From: Paenibacillus sp. L3-i20
Lineage (GTDB): Bacteria > Bacillota > Bacilli > Paenibacillales > Paenibacillaceae
Length of the DNA stretch: 64,000 bases
Direction of reading: 5' to 3'
Assembly (NCBI RefSeq): GCF_022180385.2
Contig: NZ_BQME02000001.1
Coordinates: forward strand, 1,008,501 to 1,072,500
Shown: positions 9,990-21,300 of the stretch, one piece after another
How the letters are laid out: the number at the start of each line of letters is the position of its first letter
Numbering within the stretch: position 1 is the first letter of the stretch
Program-made: the position numbers and the translations under genes
Notes under the pieces: model-generated
The model's input: only the letters and a program-made list of their open reading frames with translations
What the model was told of the DNA's origin: nothing
Database searches by the model: none

Positions 9990-12900
9990 TCACACCATCA
10001 CACGGCTTTTCGCCATTTGACCAAGCAGATCGACATATCCACCCACAAGCGTATGAATAGCTTCCTTTTTTATACGTCTATCGTTGTATTTGATCGATAT
10101 AGCAAATTGATCTTCATCAACCTGATCCTCTATGCCCCAAGCGATATCATAAGCTTCCAACCAATGCGCATCGAGCTCTAAATCAAGTTCTCGGTAGATT
10201 AATGGCAGAACATCGTTTTCTTCTTTTGTATGCTTATATGCGTGTATTCGACGAATAGCATAACGACTTGTTTCCTCACTTTTTTGCGCTGTGTGCACAT
10301 ATTGAAAAAGTTGTTCAAAGCCTTTGATCGCATGCAAATCTGCCATTATTGGAACTACCTGCTCTCCTCCTTCTACCAAACATTGAATCGATACGCGAGG
10401 CTCCTCATTCCATTCACTTAATAAATACAGCATCATACCCGACAACACATCGAACGATTCAACTTCGTTCTCCTCGGCAACAGCAACAACCAGCTCGTAC
10501 AAATGAGATTGAAGATGAAAGCTGACAATTCCCATTCCGCTTCCATTCATCTGATGGTGGAAAAATGTTGGTGGAAGTTGTTGATAACTACCCCATACTG
10601 GCTGACCCACACTCTCAGTCTCTCTTTGCTTCTCATCTACCCATTCTGCTAATCTAGCAATCGTCGTATAGGTGAAGAGATCAACGATTTGAAGCCCCCA
10701 TGCAAATTCCTTCTCTAATTTGGCATGAAGCCGCATCAGCAGAATGGAATTGCCACCAAGGTCAAAGAAATGGTCATGGAGCCCCACATCTTCCGCTTTC
10801 AGCACCTCTCTCCATACACGCCGAATGTTGTTCTCCGTCTCACTAACATCGCTATCTTTGATCGATGATTGCACATGACTAGCTAATCGATTTGTAAAGA
10901 GCTTCAAAGCTCTGCGATCCAGCTTGCCGTTAGATGTCTTAGGAACAATATCTATCCCATAAAATACAGCTGGTATCATATAGGGCGGTAAACTGCCAGC
11001 TAACTCATGACTCAGTTCATAGCCGGTTACATCGCGATTTGTTTTCACATAAGCGACCAATTGCATCATGCCGTGTTCATCTTCATGTGCAAGTACAATT
11101 GCCTCGTCTATCGCTTCATGATTAAGCAATCGATGCTCAATATCACCCAGCTCAATGCGGTAGCCTCGAATTTTCACCTGCTGATCATTTCTTCCCACAT
11201 ACTGCAAGCTTCCATCCTGCAGCCAAACTCCGATATCTCCCGTTCGATACATTCGTTCATCCGCATAACACGGATCTTTACTGAATTGCTGAGCTGTCAG
11301 TTCTGGTCTGTTCAAGTAACCACGGGCTACACCCGCTCCAGCGATACAAATCTCCCCTGAAACGCCAACTGGCAGCGGATGTCCATAGGGATCAAGTACA
11401 TAGACACGATAGTTTAAAATTGGCTTGCCTATCGGAATGCTGTTTCGTGACGAATTAGCGATGCATCGATGGTAAGTTGCGCAAACCGTTGCTTCTGTGG
11501 GGCCATACGTATTATAGACATCAGCTCTATCTAGTAATGCTGATATATATTCTGGCTTTAACACGTCGCCTCCACTAATAAAAGTTCTCACACTTGCCAT
11601 CCCGTTCTCTTTATTAAGCTCATTCAGTAGCAATGGCGAGACGGAAACGATCGTAATTTCATAATGATCGATGAGCTGAACAAGCTTCGGCAAGTCAATT
11701 ACGTCCGTCTTGCGTGTAATAACAACTTGACCTCCTGCTAGCAGCACCGGAAATACTTCCTCTACAAATTGGTCGAAGGAGCAAGAAGCTTGTTGCAGAA
11801 AGATATCCTTGCTAGTCAACTGGAACTCATGTTGGAATGCATCCACGTAAGCAACCATATTGCGATGTTCTACAACGACTCCTTTGGGAGTACCTGTCGA
11901 GCCCGATGTGTATAAAATATAAGCTGCATCATTGGACTTATGGATAGGAGGCAAGTTGAGCGATTCGTTCGATTCCGTCGAATCTAGTAGCAACAATCCC
12001 TCATTAATGTTCACTATCGTGCCGCCAAATGAAATTGAATCAGGCAATAGCTTTCCCATGGTCACTAAAATGTTCGCTTTGCAATCTTGCAGCATTTGAT
12101 TGATGCGACCTGGAGCATAATCATAGTCGATAGGTACATATGCAGCGCCCGACTTAAGCACTGCCAACATCGCAATGAAAATCTTTTCTGGCTCGTCAAT
12201 ATAGATTGCTACAGGCTCATTGACTTGGACGCCTAGTGCTCTCAATTGATGCGCCAGCCGATTTGCAGCCGTATTTATTTGAGCAAAAGTATAGTTTCTA
12301 TTACTACAAATCATTGCAATTTCATTCGGAGATTGTTCTGCCTGTCGTTCAAATCGCAGTTTTACCGTATCTAAAACTGCCTGCTCCGGCATTTGTTTAG
12401 GAGACTGCTTTTGATTAAACGAATACAATAGTTGCTCTCGCTCTGCCTCTGTTAATAGTCCAATCTCGCTTATGAGCAGCTCAGCACTCCTGCACAATTG
12501 CCTGAGGACCTCTGCATAGTGGCCTGCTAACCTCGCTACCATTGCTTGAGTGAAGCTGCCTGCATCATAAGCAAAATCCAGCTCAATCTCTCCAGATCCC
12601 AGTAGATTAATGCCTATTGTCATTCCATAATGTGTTGCCTCTTCCATCTCATAATGCGCGATCTGCAACTGGTCTGTTTGCCCGATTCCTTTATCTAACG
12701 GATAATTCTCAACAACTACAATCGTATTAAATAACGGCTCGTAATGATCAGCCCCGCTATAGGTGCTAATGTCAATTAACGGCGTTAATTCAAAATCAAC
12801 TCTACGTTTCAATTGTTCGTTAACAGCCTTAACAATCTGATGAACCGTATCGTCCGGCTTCCAGCACATCCGCAGCGGAATCGTATTGATAAACAATCCG

Positions 12901-13814
12901 ATCATTTCTTCCATCCCATGAAGTTCGGGCGTTCTGCCAGATACCGTAGTTCCGAACAGCACATCTTCTACTCGGCAGTAACGTCCCAGCAATATTCCCC
13001 AAGCAGTATACATAAAAGCAGCGATTGTTATTCCATGGTCATTTGTAAAGCGATTCATTTCCTCTGCCTCCGTGGCAGAAATTATGATTGTATGGCGCGC
13101 TCCTGCAACTCCATCATCCTGCGCAAGCGGCAGCTCCAGCAGCTGCTCCGTCAATCGGCTGCGCTCCTGCCACCCGGCTAGCTCCCGCTCCCAAAAACGT
13201 TGGTGCTCTTCCTTATCTTGAAGCTGTTGCAGCCGCACAAAATGTTTAAATGCCGTTTTCGCAGCACCTCTGAGCGGTACAGGCTTCTCTTCTGATAGTG
13301 CTTGATACGTTTGCATAAACTCCTTAATTAAAATCCCATTGCTCCAGCCATCAAACAAAATATGATGCCATGTAATGATCATTTCGCTCGTCGCATTGCC
13401 AAGCTGACATAACGTGATGCGAATTGGCGAAACCTCAAGATTGAGCTCCCGGGTGCGATCTTGCCGTTTGAGCTCCACAAGTCGTGTCTCGGCTTGCTCG
13501 GTCGAATCATTGGAATAATTATGGATGGAAATCGGTATTTCCCGCTCTCTGAGAACGATTTGAAGGGGATTATCAAGTTTCTCCCATCGATAAACCGTTC
13601 GTAGAACATCATTCGCCTTGGCAACGATTTGCCATGCTTGTCTAAATGTTTCGACAGAACATTCACCTGACAATCGTGCCGAAAATTGCTGCGTATAATA
13701 CCCTCTTCCCTTGTCACTCCTATGATGAAATAACAAGCCCTCTTGCATCGGAGTTAATGCCAACATATCCTCCACATTGTTCTTATCCAACTGGTTAGAA
13801 TGGTTCTGCTTCAT
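9990..13814 (-). CDS. NRPS, C-A-PCP plus unusual C-terminal domain
   Basis: 1274 residues. The condensation domain (about 15-440) opens with LTPMQEGLLFHH and has an intact HHILFDG at about 149. That opening is common in domains that accept a D-configured donor, which fits the epimerase-ended NRPS upstream. The adenylation domain (about 470-985) has YTSGSTGTPKG, NTYGPTEAT, YRTGD and NGKLDRR. Reading the pocket against GrsA gives D-Q-E-S-I-G-T-V-C-K, close to the known Lys code DAESIGSVCK, so lysine or another basic residue is predicted. The PCP serine is in LGGNSILLM (about 1020). Residues about 1060-1274 are extra and look like the C-terminal lobe of a condensation-type domain without its HHxxxDG half (ends FAISIKYNDRRIKKEAI...GYVDLL). 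No TE is present; the chain should pass to the KS-KR-ACP protein. Confidence 0.92.
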   Translation of the reverse strand: MKQNHSNQLDKNNVEDMLALTPMQEGLLFHHRSDKGRGYYTQQFSARLSGECSVETFRQAWQIVAKANDVLRTVYRWEKLDNPLQIVLREREIPISIHNYSNDSTEQAETRLVELKRQDRTRELNLEVSPIRITLCQLGNATSEMIITWHHILFDGWSNGILIKEFMQTYQALSEEKPVPLRGAAKTAFKHFVRLQQLQDKEEHQRFWERELAGWQERSRLTEQLLELPLAQDDGVAGARHTIIISATEAEEMNRFTNDHGITIAAFMYTAWGILLGRYCRVEDVLFGTTVSGRTPELHGMEEMIGLFINTIPLRMCWKPDDTVHQIVKAVNEQLKRRVDFELTPLIDISTYSGADHYEPLFNTIVVVENYPLDKGIGQTDQLQIAHYEMEEATHYGMTIGINLLGSGEIELDFAYDAGSFTQAMVARLAGHYAEVLRQLCRSAELLISEIGLLTEAEREQLLYSFNQKQSPKQMPEQAVLDTVKLRFERQAEQSPNEIAMICSNRNYTFAQINTAANRLAHQLRALGVQVNEPVAIYIDEPEKIFIAMLAVLKSGAAYVPIDYDYAPGRINQMLQDCKANILVTMGKLLPDSISFGGTIVNINEGLLLLDSTESNESLNLPPIHKSNDAAYILYTSGSTGTPKGVVVEHRNMVAYVDAFQHEFQLTSKDIFLQQASCSFDQFVEEVFPVLLAGGQVVITRKTDVIDLPKLVQLIDHYEITIVSVSPLLLNELNKENGMASVRTFISGGDVLKPEYISALLDRADVYNTYGPTEATVCATYHRCIANSSRNSIPIGKPILNYRVYVLDPYGHPLPVGVSGEICIAGAGVARGYLNRPELTAQQFSKDPCYADERMYRTGDIGVWLQDGSLQYVGRNDQQVKIRGYRIELGDIEHRLLNHEAIDEAIVLAHEDEHGMMQLVAYVKTNRDVTGYELSHELAGSLPPYMIPAVFYGIDIVPKTSNGKLDRRALKLFTNRLASHVQSSIKDSDVSETENNIRRVWREVLKAEDVGLHDHFFDLGGNSILLMRLHAKLEKEFAWGLQIVDLFTYTTIARLAEWVDEKQRETESVGQPVWGSYQQLPPTFFHHQMNGSGMGIVSFHLQSHLYELVVAVAEENEVESFDVLSGMMLYLLSEWNEEPRVSIQCLVEGGEQVVPIMADLHAIKGFEQLFQYVHTAQKSEETSRYAIRRIHAYKHTKEENDVLPLIYRELDLELDAHWLEAYDIAWGIEDQVDEDQFAISIKYNDRRIKKEAIHTLVGGYVDLLGQMAKSRVMV

Positions 13815-13861
13815 ACAGCCTCCTCCTCTCCTCCAAGCTCATAAAATGAACGATCTCTATT

Positions 13862-16800
13862 TTATTTTGAATAGATTAGCTCGCTGTTCTCTTCGTTTTG
13901 CAACACTTGTACGACCTTGCCGAGTTCCATCTTAATAACCTGATCAGCCAGATCGAAATAACGATCATCATGCGTAATTGCGATAATACATTTACCCCTC
14001 TGCTTCAACTCAGGCAGCAAGCTGTTATAGAAAAATGCCCGGTACTCTGGATCTTGATCCGCTGCCCATTCATCAAACAAGCAAATTGGTCGATCTTCCA
14101 AATAACTAATTAATAGCGCTAGCCGCTTTCGCTGACCTGTAGACAGTTTTGTTGTGTTTAACTTACCATCCTGTATTTCCACTTTATCCTGCAGATGAAG
14201 CACGTTAAGATAATGGGAAATCTCTGCCTCCTTGGTCGTATAAGGAACACCATATAGCTTATCGAACAAATAAAAATCACTAAATATCGCGGAAAACTGT
14301 TCACTCAGCTCACGCATAGAAACAGGGTTGCCGTTAACGCTTATACTACCTTGCTCAGGAGCATAAAGACCTGTAATTAACTTCGCTAACGTCGATTTAC
14401 CACTTCCGTTGCCGCCTGTAATAAAGGTGATCTCTCCTGATCGGAATGAACAATCGATAGGTCCTACACCAAAACTCTCGCCTTCACTTTTCCCATAGTG
14501 ATATTCAACTGCTTGCAGCTTAAGCTCCATTTGCTCCAACACTTCGAGGCTAGGTGCTGCTTGTTTCTCGGCTTCTTGAATCGAATCCAGCTCTTTCGAC
14601 AATTCATTAATACGTTTCCAACTGATTCTCACGCGGAATATATTAGGGATCGTTCCCAATATGCCGTGTACCGGACCAGTCATATATAGAAGGACGAATA
14701 CATAATTGCGTAGTGTACTTACCTTCAGGTCACTGAACAACAATGGAAACAGAAAGACGACTGCACCGATGACAAAAGTAAACAGCAGTTCCCCGATTAC
14801 ATTAACATTAGCAAATTTAAGATCGCCCCCAACTCGTTTCTCGCGGTAGGTATGGCAATTCTCTCCCATATCCTGCTGAAATTCTTGACGTTTGTTTTTG
14901 TTTAGGCTCAGCTCTTTAAATCCACCTGTTAAGTCACTAATAAATCGGAAAAATACGTTTTGAATATCACGAGTTTGCTCCCAAAGCTTATTTGCTTTAA
15001 GTCCCGTGAAATAGTGGATGCCAGCAGCTACTACAATAAATCCAACCGCCATTAGCACGCCCACTAAACTGATCATTCCCATGTACACAAAACAACTGAT
15101 TAACGTAACGGCACTCGTTGCACCCGTAATTACGATGTTCGAGAATCCGCTTATCGCCTCCGTATCGTTATTAAGGGAGGCAGGAATTTTACCATTCTCT
15201 ACTCCTTCTATTTTCTGATACGACGTGTTCAATATTTTCCCAAGCAGCTCCATTCGCTTCTCATACACCATGTCATTTGCAATCCGGACTAGCCGAGTAC
15301 GGACTAGCTTTTGTCCGAACGCATAGATTGCTATTCCAAGCACAAAAAAGATAAGCATACCGCTCTGGAACTGTTCGATACCCCGATTCAACGTTTCATT
15401 AACGATAAAAATAATGAGGGCATTACCAAATCCACTAGCCACACTAAGCAATACAATTGCAAAGAAGGAGCGATCATCAGGTTTCGGAAATACGGTCGTG
15501 AATAGGAAGTACAGTCCAAACAACACAATCGTTGCATACAAAGTAATTACGGCATATGGCAGTGTGCTTGGGGCCCAGACCTGAACGAACGACCAATTTA
15601 ATCCCCAAAAGAGCGTGTCAGGTATTTGATATAAGCAATAAGCAAGTCCCGCCATAAACGCTAAAAATATTGCCAATCCAGTAATCGTTGTAGCGTGTCG
15701 CCCCACATAGGTTCGTCTACCTTTGAGCGCCTGCCAGACTGCTTTACTTGTCAGCCATAAAACTAACAGCACTACTGGCAGTGTTAAGAGAAGAACTACC
15801 GTCGAGATAGAATCAAGACTCTTGTACATATCACTTACAGGTTCTGGCACCTTTTCACCCGTTAGCAAATTCATAATGCCCTGTGCTGTTGTACCAGAAT
15901 AAGGGGAGTTCATATTCGCAAGGACAGCTACACCATAACCGTCGCTCGGACGAATAACGAAATAAGTCGAATAATTGGGATTACCTCCAGCATGCGCGAT
16001 CATCCCTGTCCCATCCTGATAAACACTCCAACCTGCCGCATAGGATGAACCATCGCTACCAGGTGCTACGGAACGGTCCGGGTTATGGGATTGCTCAATC
16101 CATTTATCGAAGCTTTGTGCTTCCGGAACCGAACCTAACTGAATTTGCAACCACTTAGCTACATCTTGCGAGTTCGCAATAATATAGCCTGCGGCCGTAT
16201 TCCCCCTATAAATAGGAGCATCGTATGGGGCTGGTCTTAACATGCGAAACTTATAGCCCACAGCCATCTCTCCAAGAGCTGCGTCTTTATGGAACATATA
16301 CGTTTGCCCTAAATTTAGTGGTGCCAGCACCTGTTTCTGCACGTATTCCTCATATGACATGCCAGAGACAGTCTCAATAATAAGAGCAAGAACATCGTAA
16401 TTTATCGTTGCATAACTATATTTTTCGCCCGGCTTGTGATCAAGCTTTTGCCCAATCTGTGTGCGAACCGTCGTTTCAAGCGCCCCGTCATCTTCTGCTA
16501 CGGGGATATCCCCAATACTATGAAAGGGGATGCCGCTTGTATGATGAAGAAGATGTTTTAATTGAATATCAGCAGTCTCACCCTTGTATGTGGTCTCAAA
16601 CCAAGGGAGATACTTCGTTGCTAAATCATCTAGCTTCAAGAGCCCTTGTTCTTCTAGCTGAAGTACCGCTAACCCGGTATAAGCCTTACTTGTCGAGCCA
16701 AGCTCAAATAGCGTTTCTGGTCGTACAGGTATCCCTTTTTTGACATCTGAAAAACCGAATCCCTTTTGATAGACCGTTTCGTTGCCCTTTATAATAACAA

Positions 16801-16969
16801 CGGACATTCCCGGTATTTTCGATTTATCCATCATTTCTTCGATATAAGCATCAATATCGCTATCTGCTGCCAAACCTATTGTTGACGCTGCTGCTATACT
16901 TCCACTTGAAGACATAAACAAGGAAACGATTAAACCTACGAACATTAACAGCTTTCCTATGTTATTCAT
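13862..16969 (-). CDS. ClbP/XcnG-type prodrug peptidase fused to ABC exporter
   Basis: About 1035 residues from ATG 16969, which has an AAGG ribosome binding site and overlaps the upstream stop by 8 bases. A signal-peptide-like segment is followed by an S12 beta-lactamase-fold peptidase with SxxK (STSK at 104-107 in the longer numbering) and a YSYATINYD tyrosine motif. Three hydrophobic helices follow, as in ClbP. The second half is a cyclic-peptide-type ABC exporter: about five or six membrane helices, then an ATPase with Walker A GGNGSGKST, signature LSTGQRKR and Walker B ICLFDEW. In colibactin, xenocoumacin and zwittermicin systems such peptidases remove an N-acyl-D-Asn cap outside the cytoplasm, and ZmaM-type members carry a fused transporter. 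The match with the D-Asn-forming NRPS two genes upstream supports this role: export plus activation, giving self-protection. Confidence 0.92.
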   Translation of the reverse strand: MNNIGKLLMFVGLIVSLFMSSSGSIAAASTIGLAADSDIDAYIEEMMDKSKIPGMSVVIIKGNETVYQKGFGFSDVKKGIPVRPETLFELGSTSKAYTGLAVLQLEEQGLLKLDDLATKYLPWFETTYKGETADIQLKHLLHHTSGIPFHSIGDIPVAEDDGALETTVRTQIGQKLDHKPGEKYSYATINYDVLALIIETVSGMSYEEYVQKQVLAPLNLGQTYMFHKDAALGEMAVGYKFRMLRPAPYDAPIYRGNTAAGYIIANSQDVAKWLQIQLGSVPEAQSFDKWIEQSHNPDRSVAPGSDGSSYAAGWSVYQDGTGMIAHAGGNPNYSTYFVIRPSDGYGVAVLANMNSPYSGTTAQGIMNLLTGEKVPEPVSDMYKSLDSISTVVLLLTLPVVLLVLWLTSKAVWQALKGRRTYVGRHATTITGLAIFLAFMAGLAYCLYQIPDTLFWGLNWSFVQVWAPSTLPYAVITLYATIVLFGLYFLFTTVFPKPDDRSFFAIVLLSVASGFGNALIIFIVNETLNRGIEQFQSGMLIFFVLGIAIYAFGQKLVRTRLVRIANDMVYEKRMELLGKILNTSYQKIEGVENGKIPASLNNDTEAISGFSNIVITGATSAVTLISCFVYMGMISLVGVLMAVGFIVVAAGIHYFTGLKANKLWEQTRDIQNVFFRFISDLTGGFKELSLNKNKRQEFQQDMGENCHTYREKRVGGDLKFANVNVIGELLFTFVIGAVVFLFPLLFSDLKVSTLRNYVFVLLYMTGPVHGILGTIPNIFRVRISWKRINELSKELDSIQEAEKQAAPSLEVLEQMELKLQAVEYHYGKSEGESFGVGPIDCSFRSGEITFITGGNGSGKSTLAKLITGLYAPEQGSISVNGNPVSMRELSEQFSAIFSDFYLFDKLYGVPYTTKEAEISHYLNVLHLQDKVEIQDGKLNTTKLSTGQRKRLALLISYLEDRPICLFDEWAADQDPEYRAFFYNSLLPELKQRGKCIIAITHDDRYFDLADQVIKMELGKVVQVLQNEENSELIYSK

Positions 16970-18206
16970 GGCACACCTTCTGCTTCGCAAATTGAATAAT
17001 CTCATTTACTGCATAATCAATACCGCCCGTCGCTTCAAAGGATTGCTTTATGTATCTGCAATTTTGTTTGTATTGTGGATTCGTTATTAGCTGCCTAATT
17101 GATTCTTGCAGCTCCTCTCTATTTGGTGCATTCGTTCTCATAAAGATTCCCGTACCCGATCGCTCTACCATCATTGCACCCATAAACTCGTCAAACACTT
17201 GCGGTATCACTAACATCGGTACACTGTTGCATACTGATTCGTAGACACTATTAGCCCCGCCATGAGTAATAAACACATCTGCCATACTTAATAGCTTTAA
17301 TTGAGGCACATAGGGTCGAACGATAAAGTTATCAGGAACCGTAGTATAGAGCGACTCATCAGTCCCAATACCTAACGACATCACCACCTGATAATCGGTG
17401 TCGCCTAAAGCGTCAAAGCAAGCTTGATAAAGCTCAGACAAATTATGAAGGATCGTTCCAAAAGCAATGTAAATCAACGGTCTGCCATTCAATTGCTCAA
17501 ACGGGAAATCATAAGGCTCAACTCTTGGATAAATCTCATAACCTACAAACCGATGAGTATCGTCAAAGGTTTCCTCATGAATTTGAAATTCACGGGACGT
17601 AAATACGAGATTCAGTTTTTCTTTGCTGCAAAATATATCATTCATGACATTAACTTCCCGATTTCCGTATTTGAGAGCAATTACACGTGACAGCTTGTCC
17701 AACAACTTACGATATACATCGTGTTGACCCTTATATTTGATATAGAGGGGATCATCTGCGGCAAGAAGTACATATTCCATAAAAAACGCAGGGTCCTTTT
17801 TCGCCATCTCATCAATAAAAGGAAAATTCGCGAAGACCGCGATACCCGGAATATTGAGCTTAGCTGCAAGCTCTTTCCCCCAAGGGCAAAATGTATCATG
17901 AATAATATAATCAGGTCTTAATTGAGCGACTTCATCATGTAGCGCATCCACCAATATTCGGCACTTATTCATGAGAAAATCGGCGAGCACAATCATCGTC
18001 TCCACGCCGGTTCCAATATGCCTTCCGAAACTAAACAGATCTCTATAACTGCGGAACGTCGCACCGGTCCCTTCGATCTTTGCTCGAAAAGAATCATTAC
18101 TATAATAAGTGACCTCTTCGCCCTTCTCGATTAGCCTATGAATTAATCCAAGCGTTGGGTTTACATGTCCGTGCAAATCTATCCCGAAAAATACCACTCT
18201 GGACAT
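16962..18206 (-). CDS. MGT-type UDP-glycosyltransferase
   Basis: 414 residues, GT-B fold of the macrolide/YjiC glycosyltransferase type. The N-terminal HGHVNPTLGL segment (H12-H14) holds the acceptor-side catalytic His, and the C-terminal half has the nucleotide-sugar signature FITHGGANSVYESV. It starts at ATG 18206 behind GGAGGTCG, 140 bases after the NRPS, and its stop overlaps the peptidase-ABC start. Relatives inactivate macrolides and other hydroxylated antibiotics by glucosylation. Placed between the prodrug-forming NRPS and the exporter, it either decorates the product or gives a second, intracellular layer of self-resistance; the sequence cannot tell which. A clear paralogue lies at 26445-27698. 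Confidence 0.92.
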   Translation of the reverse strand: MSRVVFFGIDLHGHVNPTLGLIHRLIEKGEEVTYYSNDSFRAKIEGTGATFRSYRDLFSFGRHIGTGVETMIVLADFLMNKCRILVDALHDEVAQLRPDYIIHDTFCPWGKELAAKLNIPGIAVFANFPFIDEMAKKDPAFFMEYVLLAADDPLYIKYKGQHDVYRKLLDKLSRVIALKYGNREVNVMNDIFCSKEKLNLVFTSREFQIHEETFDDTHRFVGYEIYPRVEPYDFPFEQLNGRPLIYIAFGTILHNLSELYQACFDALGDTDYQVVMSLGIGTDESLYTTVPDNFIVRPYVPQLKLLSMADVFITHGGANSVYESVCNSVPMLVIPQVFDEFMGAMMVERSGTGIFMRTNAPNREELQESIRQLITNPQYKQNCRYIKQSFEATGGIDYAVNEIIQFAKQKVCHE

Positions 18207-18346
18207 ACAAAACGACCTCCATTGATAACTCGGATGTGAAACAATTACGTATCAATACCACGTATAATTAATACAATTAACGACGCTAGCAGCACCGAGC
18301 TGACGCATCCAATTCCACCTTCTAGACTTTCAAACATAATTAATCA

Positions 18347-21300
18347 TTAGTGAAATAAACTATCCAGCTCTCCCTGTGACAAGCTCGTGGTCTCGAAGTC
18401 CGAAGGGGTATATTCCAATACTTGATTGCCCGCACAATGATTAATAATCAAAATTAACGCTTCATTAAATAACCCCATAAACTTTTCAATAGTTTTCATC
18501 TTAAACTGATTGCGGCTATAAGTGATGCTAACGTGCAAGGACTGATTGATGATCATAACCTGAATATCTAGCAACGAAGTAAGTTCGTTAGCTCTACTTG
18601 AATCTAAGCCACTGCTTTCGGGAGCTAATGTGAACCATCGCTTATCCCATGCACCGTCGAAATCACCAAGAAAATTAAAGCGAATTAACTTTCTGGCATC
18701 GTAATTTTGTGTAAATTTCTTTCGTGACTGTAGTAAGCCAAAACCAATCCCTTGCAACGGCACCTCTCGAAGCTGCTCTTTCACTGACTTAATAAGAGAA
18801 GCGAGTTGAGGCGTAATGGACCCAGTTGGATACGTTAGCACTACCGGATACATACTCGTGAACCAGCCAACCGTGCGAGAAAGATCAATCTCATGTTGAA
18901 GCTGCTCTCGTCCGTGCGCTTCCAGCTCGACAACTATTTCTTCCTTGTCAAAGCAGTTATAGACCGCATGAGTCAGTGCTGCCACAAGCAGGTCTACTGG
19001 CTTGCTTCCATAGGCTTGCTGGCACTCGAACAAAAATGTGCTTGTCTGCTCCACACTAAACCTCTGCTCCATCGTACTTGTACTGCTTACCAATGCTTCA
19101 CCCTCGTGACTATCTGTTGGAATAGCCGTTATGCAATCCAAAGTTGATTGCCAATAATAAAGCTCCTTTTCTGGAACAACGTAATTCGACAAGTGCTCTG
19201 ACCATAATTGCAAAGACGCCGTTTTCTGAGGAATTTGATAGACTTCACCCCCTGCATGGCTTTTAAACGCTTCCGCAAGATCTTCTAATAAAATGCGCCA
19301 CGATACACCGTCAATTACGAGATGATGCGCAGTAAGAAGCAATCTCTTCCCATTACGACCGAGATCAAATAGGCACACCCCGATCAGCAATGTATCACGC
19401 AGATGGAATTGGGACTTAAATGTCTCGCTTAACTGGGTCATCCGTATAGTTTGCGTATGATCATCAGCTTCATTTAATGAAACCGAATGTATAAGCAGCA
19501 GACGATCAACTTGGTTAGAGTAAAATAGCTCATTCGTATCTGAATCAACTTGCAATCGTAAACTATCGTGATGTTCGACAAGTCGTAACAAAATAGCTTT
19601 TAAATTATGTTCATCTATATCTCTCTGCAATTGAAGAAGTACCGACTGATGATAATACTCTGGACGTTTAAACTTCTGACGGAAAAACCAATCGGCAATC
19701 GGCAACGGTCGGAGCTTTCCTTCCGTCCGCTCCTGTGAATAAACGTTTATTTGGTTTAGCAACTCTAGTCGCAATGCCATCTGCTCAATAATTGGATTTT
19801 CCAAAATGTCTCTAACTTTGAGCGAAAAACCCACTTTGTTCAGGCGAGATGAGAGTTGTATCGCTTTAATTGAATCACCACCCAGTTCATAGAAGTGATC
19901 CTTAATACCTATACGTGTATTCTGAAGAACGCCACTAATGATTTCGATTAATTGCGATTCATTACTGTTTCGTGCTGCTACATGCTCGTTTTCCCGTACT
20001 AAAGCAAAATCCGATTGTGGCAGTAATGTTCTATTTACTTTTCCATTAATCGTTAATGGAATTTCCTCCAACTCTATAAATATTGATGGAACCATATAGG
20101 TCGGCAACTGAGCAGATAGGTACTGCCTTAGTTCAGCTGTAGCTATCGAGGCTTGCTTCACAATATAAGCGCATAAATATTTCCCGTACTTCTCACTTTC
20201 ACGATCAATAACAACTGCGTCTTGAATCGCTTCATGCTGGATAACAATTTTCTCGATCTCCGCTGTTTCAATCCGATAACCCTTTATTTTCACTTGATGA
20301 TCTACTCGACCGGCGTACTCAATCAATCCATTTGCAATCCGCTTCGACAAATCACCCGTGCGATACATCCGAGTACCATTCAAAAATGGATTGTTCAGAA
20401 ACTTCTCCCTAGTTAACTCTTCTCGGTGAAGATATCCTCTAGCTACTCCGTCTCCTGCAATATAAAGTTCCCCGATGGTTCCCGATCTTACAGGCTGCTG
20501 GTCTTGATCCAAAATGTAGAGCATTACATTATCAGAAGGTACGCCAATGGGTACAGATACGAACTGATCTTCATTTCTGTTATATTGATGGATCATACAG
20601 CCAACGACCGTTTCAGTTGGGCCATATTCATTGTAAATTTCAATTGCTTCACCAAATCGATTCACAATTTCTTTCGCTAGGTCAGTTTTCAGGTCTTCCC
20701 CTCCGACGATAAATCGTCGTACAGATGAATGCCCAACATCTTGTTCCTTGAGTAAAGCAAGATGTGCTGGTGTCAGCTTCACAATCGTAGAAGCATTGTC
20801 CTTCATAATGCGATACAGTATAAATTCATCGCCATTATCCCGATAAACGTGTATACATCCACCACATATTAATGGAGTGAATATAGAAGTTACCGTAAGA
20901 TCAAAGGCTAATGAGGAATAAAGTGGAAACGTTGGAATCTCATCTCGAACATAAACCTTCTTCGCCCACCATATATAATTGGTTAACCCTTTATGCTCAA
21001 TCATTGCGCCTTTTGGCCGTCCTGTAGAACCCGATGTGTAAATCACATAAGCTAGATCACTTGGTTTATTTACATGATCCAAATTAGCTACATCTTGTCC
21101 ATCCAGTTCAATGCTCTTATAATCTGAGATCTCGCCCTCGTAGCCCATAATGGTTGCATCATTTATATTTGTAAGCACAAGTTGCGCGGAGGAATCTTCC
21201 AGCATGTAACGAATCCGCTCTTCTGGATATGCTGGATCGATTGGCAAATATGCACCGCCTGCTTTCATCACAGCTAAGATGGCGACAACCGCATCAATAG

